64,000 nucleotides of DNA from JAJECS01 sp965198185 (GTDB lineage: Bacteria > Chloroflexota > UBA11872). This document shows, piece after piece, positions 57,755 to 64,000 of the stretch; the first letter of the stretch is position 1, and each line of letters begins with the position of its first letter. Both the position numbers and the translations under genes were made by a program. Under the pieces are notes generated by a model, which worked only from the letters and a program-made list of their open reading frames with translations, did not search any database and had not been told where the DNA came from. The stretch covers positions 1 through 64,000 of the forward strand of contig CBDAOU010000002.1 of assembly GCA_965198185.1 (NCBI GenBank), written 5' to 3'.

Positions 57755-58651
57755 CTACGCGGTCCGTAAGAGCTGCCCGATGAGGAAATCCGCGTAGGCC
57801 AGCGAGTCGGCGTCGATGGTGACGGTGGGGTTGCGCAGGGTGGCGTGCTCCAGCAGGCCGAGGGCGACGAGCAGGCGCTTTTCGAGGGCGTTGAAGAACT
57901 CCATGTCGGAGAGGCCGAAGGCCAGCCACGGCACGAGCGGCTCAAACGCGGCGAGCGCCTCGGCGGCCTCGCCGGCAACGGCGAGCCGCCACGCGTGCAC
58001 CAGCCGGTCGGTGAGCGCCAGGCCCGGCATGATGCCGACGATTCCGGTTGGCACCAGCTCCAGCATGTAGAGCCCGCCCCAGCCCTCGAACACCTCCACG
58101 CGCCCGTCGGTGGCCTCGATGATGGCGCGCACCTTGGGTCCCATGCGCGGCTCTTCGAGCTTGATATAGCGGAAGTTCGGGCAGGCGGCGGCGAGCTCGG
58201 CGCAAAAGTCAGCGCCGACGGAGTTGCCGCTGGGGTTCCAGTCCTGGATCAGCACGGGCGCGCTGACTGCGTCGCAGACGGCGCGCGCGTAGTCGAACTG
58301 GTCGGCGTCGGAGAGCGGAAACTGGCGCGGCAGGGCGAAGGACACGACATCCGCTCCCAGGTCGCTGCTGCGGCGGGCGAGCGCGGCGGCCCCCTTGGCC
58401 GCACCGTGGTTGCACTGCGCCATAACCGGCAGGCGGCCGGCGGCCTGGTCCACGGCGACCTCGACGACTTCGAGCCGCTCCGGCTCCGTGAGCTTGTAGA
58501 ACTCGCTGCCGTAGGCCGGCAGGCAGATGGCGGCGGCCTCGGCGTCCACCGCGAAGTCGACCAGACGGCGCAGGGCCGGCGTGTCGATCGATTCATCGCC
58601 GGGGACGAACGGCGTCGGAACGATTGGGACGACGCCCGAGATCGGCTTCAT
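57755..58651 (-). CDS. DapA-like dihydrodipicolinate synthase/N-acetylneuraminate lyase family protein
   Basis: 298-aa TIM-barrel class I aldolase. The N-terminal GVVPIVPTPFVPGDESID and the Schiff-base Lys in RYIKLEEP are clear, as is the GWGGLYMLELVPTGIVGIMPG region. The usual Tyr of the YN-x-P motif is missing: the position reads QDWNPSG. The proton relay is therefore altered, which suggests a substrate other than for lysine synthesis. Start at the ATG at 58651, after GAGGGG. Single gene. Confidence 0.83.
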   Translation of the reverse strand: MKPISGVVPIVPTPFVPGDESIDTPALRRLVDFAVDAEAAAICLPAYGSEFYKLTEPERLEVVEVAVDQAAGRLPVMAQCNHGAAKGAAALARRSSDLGADVVSFALPRQFPLSDADQFDYARAVCDAVSAPVLIQDWNPSGNSVGADFCAELAAACPNFRYIKLEEPRMGPKVRAIIEATDGRVEVFEGWGGLYMLELVPTGIVGIMPGLALTDRLVHAWRLAVAGEAAEALAAFEPLVPWLAFGLSDMEFFNALEKRLLVALGLLEHATLRNPTVTIDADSLAYADFLIGQLLRTA

Positions 58652-58712
58652 GGTCGAGCCCCTCAACCCAATCCTCTCCCACGGAGGAGACCTTTGCTTG
58701 ACCGTCGATCAG

Positions 58713-58780
58713 TGTAGGGGCAGCCCTTGTGGCTGCCCTGGTCACCGGCGGAGCGGGCGCCCACAAGGGGCGCCCCTACA
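58713..58780. repeat. Inverted repeat TGTAGGGGC...GCCCCTACA
   Basis: TGTAGGGGCAGCCCTTGTGG and, inverted at the other end, CCACAAGGGGCGCCCCTACA, separated by about 28 nt. This pair forms a strong stem and resembles a dispersed intergenic repeat common in Chloroflexota-like genomes. It lies in front of the DapA-like gene. Confidence 0.7.
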
Positions 58781-58858
58781 GAGCTATGAAAACGTCTCAC
58801 GGAGGGGAGAGGGGATCGGAGCGCTGGCGCTCACGTGCGGCGACCCGGCAATCTGTGC

Positions 58859-59053
58859 TTAGCTATCCCCGCCGTCCTGACTGGCTGCCTTTTGCCCGTA
58901 GCGCGGATACCAGTAGGTCCGGTAGATGCGGAAGCACTTGTCGCTGCACACGATGACGGGCTTGCCCTCGTGCTGTTTCACCATTTCCTGCACCGGGATC
59001 AAGATGCCGCAGCTTTGGCAGCGCGGCATTTCGTCGACTTCACGTTGCGGCAT
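58859..59053 (-). CDS. Small zinc-ribbon protein
   Basis: 64 aa. C-x2-C (CQSC) and C-x3-C (CSDKC), about 22 residues apart, form a probable zinc site, with an aromatic-rich tail (FRIYRTYWYPRYG). It resembles TRASH/YHS-like or small FmdB-like ribbons but is not clearly one of them. The ATG overlaps the end of hyuB by 14 nt, with AGGAG well placed, so it is the last gene of the hydantoinase operon. Possibly an accessory metal or redox factor for HyuAB. Confidence 0.65.
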   Translation of the reverse strand: MPQREVDEMPRCQSCGILIPVQEMVKQHEGKPVIVCSDKCFRIYRTYWYPRYGQKAASQDGGDS

Positions 59054-60842
59054 GCGCCATCTCCTCTCGCTTGATGCGCGTGGCGTCCTGATCGATCACG
59101 CCCGCGTCATCCAGCACGACGCCGTAGGTTCGCTCCGCTCCTTGCGCGTCGATCAACTCGTCGGCAACGTCCTGGCGCACCAGCTCCGGCTGCCGCTCAT
59201 GGGGAGCACCGTAGCCGCCGCCGCCGGGCGTGCAGAGCATGATCAGGTCGCCTTCATCAAGCTCGACGTTCGAGAACTTGCCCGCCGAGACGCGGTCATA
59301 GAGATCCCTGGCCGAAAGCCAACGGTCCGCGCCGGCCGGCTTGAACAGCAGTGCCGCGTTACCGGCGCGTTCGCCGCCCTTGAGGCCCCACGGCCTGAAC
59401 CAGGTGCGGTTCACGTGGGCGCTGATCGTGATTGGCGCCAGGCAGCGCCAGATGCGCCGGACGCCGAAGCCGCCGCGGTGCGTGCCCGGCCCGGTGCTCT
59501 CGGGAATGACGCTGTATTCCTCGATGCGCACCGGATAGCGGATCTCGATCACCTCGCAGGGCGAGTTCAGGCAGTTGCCGTTCTTGGTCACCATCGCGTC
59601 GTTGCCGTCGGCGTCGATGCGACCGCCGCAGCCCATGCCCTCGATGTGCAGCAGGACGAACGGCTCGCCGGTATCGACATTCATGCCGTAGATGCCGAGC
59701 AATCCGCTGGTGCCGCCGTCGCAGGCCTGGCTGTAGTCGCTCATCTGTGAGAAGGCGGCGAACAGGACGTCCATGGTGTTCGGGTAGGTGTCGGAGTTGC
59801 CGCCCACACACGATCCGGGGTAGTTGACGTTCACCACCGTGCCCGGCGGGGCGACGATGGCAATGGGCCGGTAGGCGCCGTGATTCCACGGGATGTCGTC
59901 GGGAATCATGTGGAAGATCGTGGCGTAGGTCGCGGACGCGGTCGTGCCGAATGACTGGTTGATGGCGCCGGCCGATTGCGGGTCGGACCCCGTGTAGTCA
60001 ACCACGATCTCGTCCCCGCGCACGTTGACCTCCGCCGCGAACCGATAGGACTTGTCGGGCAGCACGCCGTCGTCTTCGATAATCCCTTCCGCCGCATAGG
60101 CGCCGTCGGGCATGCGCCCGATGGCCTGCCGCATCATGACCTCGGAGACGTCCTTGATCTGTTCCGACAGCAGATTGAAGCGGTCGATGCCCAGGCGGTC
60201 GATGAGGTCGACGATGCGCCGCTCGGCCAGGTAGGTCGAGCCCACCATCGCCATCAGGTCGCCGCGCGAGACCTTTGGCGTGCGCACGTTCGACGTGATG
60301 ATCGCGAAGATGTCTTCCACCGGCTCGTCGTTCTTGTAGATCTTGATGGGGGGAAGCCGCAGGCCCTCCTGAAAGATGTTGCGCGTGTCGCCGAAGGCTG
60401 CCGGCACCATGCCGCCGATATCCGTCATGTGCGCGATGTTGGCCGCGTACGCCACCACCTCGTCCTTGTAGAAGCAGGGCTTCAGCGTCATGAACTCCGG
60501 CATGTGGCAGCCGCCGCGGTAGGGATCGTTGTGCAGGATCACGTCGCCCGGGTGCATGTTCTCCGGGCCGACTTCCTTGATGGCCCACTCGACGGTGTGA
60601 ACGATGGCGCCGATATGCGCCGGGCAGAAGTCGCCCTGGGCGGTCATTTCGCCGGCGGCGTCGAACACCACGCACGAGAAATCCCGCGCCTCGTTGAACA
60701 TGGTGGAGTAGGAGGTGCGCAGCATGGCCGCGCCCATTTCCTCGCAGGTGCCGATCAGGTAGTTGCGCGTGACCTCGAGCTGGACCGGGTCGCCGATATT
60801 CAGGTCGGCGACGCTGCGCTTGGCGGATGTGTCCTGCACCAT
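59040..60842 (-). CDS. hyuB: Hydantoinase B / 5-oxoprolinase B-type subunit
   Basis: About 600-aa catalytic partner of HyuA in the ATP-dependent N-methylhydantoinase/5-oxoprolinase/acetone carboxylase family. Landmarks include RTSYSTMFNEARDFSCVVFD, GDVILHNDPYRGGCHMPE, and the C-terminal GPGTHRGGFGVRR. The ATG at 60842 is preferred (GGAGGTGGGG before it), one base after the hyuA stop; an in-frame ATG 10 codons earlier exists. The true substrate (hydantoin, oxoproline or a ketone) cannot be told. Confidence 0.9.
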   Translation of the reverse strand: MVQDTSAKRSVADLNIGDPVQLEVTRNYLIGTCEEMGAAMLRTSYSTMFNEARDFSCVVFDAAGEMTAQGDFCPAHIGAIVHTVEWAIKEVGPENMHPGDVILHNDPYRGGCHMPEFMTLKPCFYKDEVVAYAANIAHMTDIGGMVPAAFGDTRNIFQEGLRLPPIKIYKNDEPVEDIFAIITSNVRTPKVSRGDLMAMVGSTYLAERRIVDLIDRLGIDRFNLLSEQIKDVSEVMMRQAIGRMPDGAYAAEGIIEDDGVLPDKSYRFAAEVNVRGDEIVVDYTGSDPQSAGAINQSFGTTASATYATIFHMIPDDIPWNHGAYRPIAIVAPPGTVVNVNYPGSCVGGNSDTYPNTMDVLFAAFSQMSDYSQACDGGTSGLLGIYGMNVDTGEPFVLLHIEGMGCGGRIDADGNDAMVTKNGNCLNSPCEVIEIRYPVRIEEYSVIPESTGPGTHRGGFGVRRIWRCLAPITISAHVNRTWFRPWGLKGGERAGNAALLFKPAGADRWLSARDLYDRVSAGKFSNVELDEGDLIMLCTPGGGGYGAPHERQPELVRQDVADELIDAQGAERTYGVVLDDAGVIDQDATRIKREEMAHAAT

Positions 60843-60843
60843 C

Positions 60844-62868
60844 TCACCCCACCTCCAGAATGATGCTGCCATGCGGCTCGACCCGCGCCGACCAGTCGGG
60901 CGGAACGATTGCCGTGGCGTCGTCCTCCACGATCATCGCCGGACCCTTGAAGGTATTGCCCGCCCGCAGGTCGTCGCGGTGATAGAAGGGCGTGGGCAGC
61001 AACCCGTCCGCCTCGGTGAAGTAGACATCGCCCACCTTGACGGGCGCCGGCATGGGGCCGGCGGGTACGTCGGGTAGCAGGACTTCCCGGCGCCGGGCGA
61101 TGGCGGTTAGGCGCATGTTCACGATTTCGAACGCCGACTCCGGGAAGCTCCAGCCGAACTGGCGGTCGTGCTCGGCGTCGAAGGCCTCACGCGCGGCGGC
61201 GATGTCCTCGGCGCTGATGGCGCCGCCGGCGACTGGGACCTCAAGCTCCCAGTTTTGCCCGTAGTACCGAAGATCGAGGCTGCGCTGCATGGCCGGGGGA
61301 TCGCCGAATCCCTCGCGCGCGAAGTCGTCGCGAGCGCGCTGCTCCAGGTCGTCGAAGTCGCTCTGCACGGTCGCGACGTCGATGTTCTCGGAATAGGTGA
61401 TGCGGGTCTGCATGTAGTCGAACCTGGTGTCCGCCATCAGCGCGCCGAGGGCGCTGAACGCGCCGGGGAACGGTGGCACCACGACGCGCTGCATTCCCAG
61501 ATGGTCCGCCAGGTAGGCGCCGTGCAGCGGGCCCGCGCCGCCGAAGGCCACCAGGGTGAATTCGCGCGGGTCGATGCCTTGATCGATGGTGAGCAAGCGC
61601 ATCGTCTCGGCCATGTTGCTGTTCATGATTTCGAGGATGCCGGCCGCGGCGCGCTCCGCGGAGAAGCCCATCTGGGCGCCAATGCGTTCCACAGCCTGGC
61701 GGGCCGCCTCGTGTACCAGGGCCACGTCGCCGCCAAGCTTGAACGCGGGATCCAGTCGACCGAGCACCACGTTGGCGTCGGTTGACGTCGGCTCGACGCC
61801 GCCGCGGCCATAGCTCGCCGGTCCGGGATCGGCGCCTGCGCTCTGCGGGCCGACTTTGAGCAGCCCGGCCGCGTCGAGCCACGCGATGCTGCCGCCGCCG
61901 GCCCCGATGGAGCGGATGTCGAGCATGGGCGTGGCAATCGGGATGCCGAACTCAAGCTCGGTGGTCGTGGTCTGTGCGGCCCGCCCGTTGGCCACCAGGC
62001 ACGCATCGAAGCTGGTGCCCCCGATGTCGGCGGTCATCAGCGGGTCGAGCCCGAGGTCTTGCCCCAGTTGCAGGCTGCCGATTACGCCGCCGGCGGGCCC
62101 GCTTTGGATCATGGTGACGGGCTCGGCTTTGGCGGTTGCGGTCGCCATGACGCCGCCGTTGCTGCGCATGATCAGCAAACCCCGTGCGCCGCGGCGGTGC
62201 AGCTCGTCTTCGAGCGAGGTGAGGTATTCGTCGATGCGCGGCTTGAGGTAGGCATCGATGACCGTCGTGCTCGTGCGCTCGAACTCGCGCCACTGCGGGA
62301 ACACGTCGGAGCTGATCGAGACGTAGGCCTCGGGGTAAAGCTCGTGCACGATCTCTCGCGTGCGGCGCTCATGCTCGGGATTGAGGAACGAGAATAGATA
62401 GCTGACGGCGATGGCCTTGACCTCTTCCGCGCGCAAGCGCTCCACCGCGGCCACCACGTCTTCTTCCTCCAGCGCCTGCACGACCTCGCCGTGCGAGCCG
62501 ATTCGCTCGCGCACCTCCAAGCTGAGCGCGCGCTCGACCAGGTGGCGCGGCTTGCGCCAGTGCAGGTCGAACGACTCCGGCCGCACGATGCGCTGGATGC
62601 GCAGCACGTCCCGAAAGCCCTGCGTGGTAATGAGCCCGATGCGCGGCCCGCGGCGCTCGATGAGCATGTTGGTGCCGACGGTGGTGCCGTGCACGAAATA
62701 CTCGATGGCTGCCGGGTCGATTTCGGCTTTCGCCAGCGCGTCGAAGATGCCTTGCGATGGCGACGCGGGCGTCGTGAGCGACTTCGCGACTTGCAATCTG
62801 GCGTCACCATCGGTGGCGATCAGGTCTGTGAACGTGCCGCCCATATCGACCGCGACGTTATGTGGCAC
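60844..62868 (-). CDS. hyuA: Hydantoinase A / 5-oxoprolinase A-type subunit
   Basis: 674-aa ATP-binding subunit with an actin/ASKHA fold. N-terminal VAVDMGGTFTDLI is the phosphate-1 site. HGTTVGTNMLIERRGPRIGLIT (read in two parts) and ADIGGTSFDACLV are family hallmarks, with VAFGGAGPLHGAYLADHLG in the second half. It leads a three-gene operon hyuA-hyuB-zinc ribbon. Works with HyuB to cleave amide or lactam bonds at the cost of ATP. Confidence 0.92.
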   Translation of the reverse strand: MPHNVAVDMGGTFTDLIATDGDARLQVAKSLTTPASPSQGIFDALAKAEIDPAAIEYFVHGTTVGTNMLIERRGPRIGLITTQGFRDVLRIQRIVRPESFDLHWRKPRHLVERALSLEVRERIGSHGEVVQALEEEDVVAAVERLRAEEVKAIAVSYLFSFLNPEHERRTREIVHELYPEAYVSISSDVFPQWREFERTSTTVIDAYLKPRIDEYLTSLEDELHRRGARGLLIMRSNGGVMATATAKAEPVTMIQSGPAGGVIGSLQLGQDLGLDPLMTADIGGTSFDACLVANGRAAQTTTTELEFGIPIATPMLDIRSIGAGGGSIAWLDAAGLLKVGPQSAGADPGPASYGRGGVEPTSTDANVVLGRLDPAFKLGGDVALVHEAARQAVERIGAQMGFSAERAAAGILEIMNSNMAETMRLLTIDQGIDPREFTLVAFGGAGPLHGAYLADHLGMQRVVVPPFPGAFSALGALMADTRFDYMQTRITYSENIDVATVQSDFDDLEQRARDDFAREGFGDPPAMQRSLDLRYYGQNWELEVPVAGGAISAEDIAAAREAFDAEHDRQFGWSFPESAFEIVNMRLTAIARRREVLLPDVPAGPMPAPVKVGDVYFTEADGLLPTPFYHRDDLRAGNTFKGPAMIVEDDATAIVPPDWSARVEPHGSIILEVG

Positions 62869-63027
62869 TCAAGCGCTCCAATTCAGGCTACTTGCGGGAC
62901 AGATACAAACCATGACGGGCGCTTCCATCGCGCCGCCTGCGTGCCGATCATGCGGGAGGCGTCGTGCGCGCGTCACCGGAACGCGCCAGCCTAGAAGATG
63001 CACGGAATCCTGAAAACTCCCAAGCAG

Positions 63028-63048
63028 CCGGTGGCTCCGAGCCGCCGG
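63028..63048 (-). terminator. Hairpin with T tract downstream of the permease gene
   Basis: CCGGTGGC-TCCGA-GCCGCCGG gives an eight-pair stem (one G-U). In the minus direction it lies about 85 nt after the permease stop and is followed by GTTTTC, consistent with a weak intrinsic terminator between the permease transcript and hyuA. Confidence 0.45.
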
Positions 63049-63132
63049 TCATTCTGCTGTGCTTCTGTCCAAGACAAGTTTGCAGGGCGGGTGTCGGAAG
63101 TGTGACCGCGTGTTGGGAGGTTGCCCCGAAGC

Positions 63133-64000
63133 TCACGCGAGCCGCACGCGCGGATCGATGTAGGTGTAAAGCACGTCGACGAGGAGGTTGGCCACCACGT
63201 AGATCGACGCCGCCAGCATCACCAGCGCCTGGACCACGGTGTAGTCGCGCGTGAGGATGGCCTTGACCAGCGTGAAGCCGATGCCCTGCCGGCTGAACAC
63301 CACTTCGATGACCACTGCGCCGATCAGCAGGCTGCCGAACTGCAATCCCACGATGGTTACGACCGGTATCAGGGCGTTCTTGAGTGCGTGGCCCCAGACG
63401 ACGGTGCTCTCGCGCACACCCTTGGAGCGTGCCGTGCGAATGTAATCGCGGCTCATCACGTCAAGCATGGACGAGCGGGTAAGCCGGGCCACGATTGCCG
63501 CACCCGCGAGCCCCAGGGCGATCGCGGGCATGATGAGTTCCTTGCCGTTGCCGTTGGCGATGGCCGGCAGGAAATTGTTCATGTTGATGCTGAACAGATA
63601 GATGAGCAGCAGCCCGACCAGGAAATTCGGTACGGAAACGCCCACTACCGCGATGAACTGGCTCAGGTAGTCGATCCAGGTGTGGTGGCGCATGGCCGAG
63701 ATCACGCCGGCCGCCAGCCCGATGACGAGCGTGACCCCCATGCCGGCCAGCGTAAGCAGCAGCGTTGAGGGGAATTGCTCGGCGATCAGGTCCGTGATGG
63801 GCTGTTTGGTGCGGAACGAACGCCCAAGGTCCAGCCGCATGACGTCCCAAATGTAGTAGGCGAACTGCACCGGAATGGGCTTGTCGAGGTGTAATTTCGC
63901 CTTCGCTTGCTCGAGGGCCTCGATCGAAACGGAGGTGTTGGACGTGCCGCCGGCGTCGCTGCTGTAGTAGAAGACCGTGACGGGATCGCCAGGGATCAGG
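63133..64000 (-). CDS. Peptide/nickel-type ABC transporter permease DppB-like (5' end beyond window)
   Basis: Inner-membrane permease of the dipeptide/oligopeptide/nickel importer family. About 288 codons are visible; the 5' end lies past the right edge. LIPGDPVTVF near the start of the visible part is the conserved N-terminal motif after the first helix. LDLGRSFRTKQPITDLI, TLAGMGVTLVIG and the EAA-type coupling loop (RTARSKGVRESTVVWGHALKNAL) follow. The C-terminus has VVIEVVFSRQGIGFTLV. Partner DppC, ATPases and binding protein are expected beyond the edge or elsewhere; none is seen here downstream. Confidence 0.93.
   Translation of the reverse strand, partial: LIPGDPVTVFYYSSDAGGTSNTSVSIEALEQAKAKLHLDKPIPVQFAYYIWDVMRLDLGRSFRTKQPITDLIAEQFPSTLLLTLAGMGVTLVIGLAAGVISAMRHHTWIDYLSQFIAVVGVSVPNFLVGLLLIYLFSINMNNFLPAIANGNGKELIMPAIALGLAGAAIVARLTRSSMLDVMSRDYIRTARSKGVRESTVVWGHALKNALIPVVTIVGLQFGSLLIGAVVIEVVFSRQGIGFTLVKAILTRDYTVVQALVMLAASIYVVANLLVDVLYTYIDPRVRLA

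Overview
This is a GC-rich bacterial chromosome segment, densely packed with short operons. The gene set suggests a free-living or host-associated member of the Chloroflexota or a similar lineage. It includes a hopanoid-type glycosyltransferase, a decaprenyl-phosphate phosphoribosyltransferase-like UbiA protein, VanW, DUF5069, an orphan DUF2344 protein, many Gfo/Idh/MocA oxidoreductases, a phytanoyl-CoA dioxygenase, an amidohydrolase/Rieske pair and hydantoinases. That placement is inference from gene content only; no rRNA or other marker settles it.

Layout. 1-3.2 kb: end of a phosphate uptake operon (pstC-pstA-pstB-phoU), followed by a broken arsenate reductase/LMW phosphatase fragment. 3.3-11 kb: metabolic and membrane genes, then a GNAT acetyltransferase and gltX. 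10.9-14.1 kb: an accessory, partly decayed stretch with a duplicated NUDIX tail, a frameshifted exported protein, two paralogous membrane-anchored proteins, a small gene with a nonsense codon, a GIY-YIG protein and a tiny membrane ORF. 14.1-17.5 kb: NUDIX, HAD, tRNA-Gln, and an NAD-salvage pair (pncA-like, pncB). 17.6-19.8 kb: a minus-strand restriction-modification operon. 20-31 kb: aldo/keto reductase, amidohydrolase/Rieske, Gfo/Idh/MocA, a ThDP enzyme between a tRNA pseudogene and tRNA-Lys, Nif3, DUF5069, phosphotransferase/DUF2344, HNH. 31-46 kb: aconitase, UbiA, DUF72, secDF, dprA, a transaldolase/cupin/VOC cluster, nth. 46-54 kb: VanW, tRNA-Pro, an M14 carboxypeptidase, and two tandem ABC-2 exporter units. 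54-64 kb: ferritin, PhyH dioxygenase, a doubly frameshifted gene, NUDIX, a DapA-like lyase, hyuA/hyuB, and the start of a peptide-type ABC permease.

The most unusual element is the operon at 17.6-19.8 kb. Its first gene is one open frame joining the N-terminal zinc-ribbon/helical part of an IS1595-like transposase, with only the start of the DDE domain, to a complete MT-A70-type adenine methyltransferase. Its stop overlaps (ATGA) a BglII/BstYI-like restriction endonuclease. That gene's stop in turn overlaps (ATGA) the start of a small basic protein that now needs a one-base frameshift to be read. A methyltransferase wearing a transposase DNA-binding module could have altered target recognition or regulate its own operon.

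Second in interest is the duplicated ABC-2 exporter. Copy 1 (49.4-52.1 kb) has an ATPase that has lost its stop by a one-base insertion and runs 99 codons into the overlapping permease. Copy 2 (52.3-54.0 kb) keeps both permeases, but its ATPase is reduced by an in-frame 948-nt deletion to a 17-codon remnant. The copy 1 ATPase and a sugar isomerase at 4.6 kb both lack any ATG/GTG/TTG ahead of their conserved N-terminus, and each has a purine-rich ribosome binding site in front of an ATC codon.
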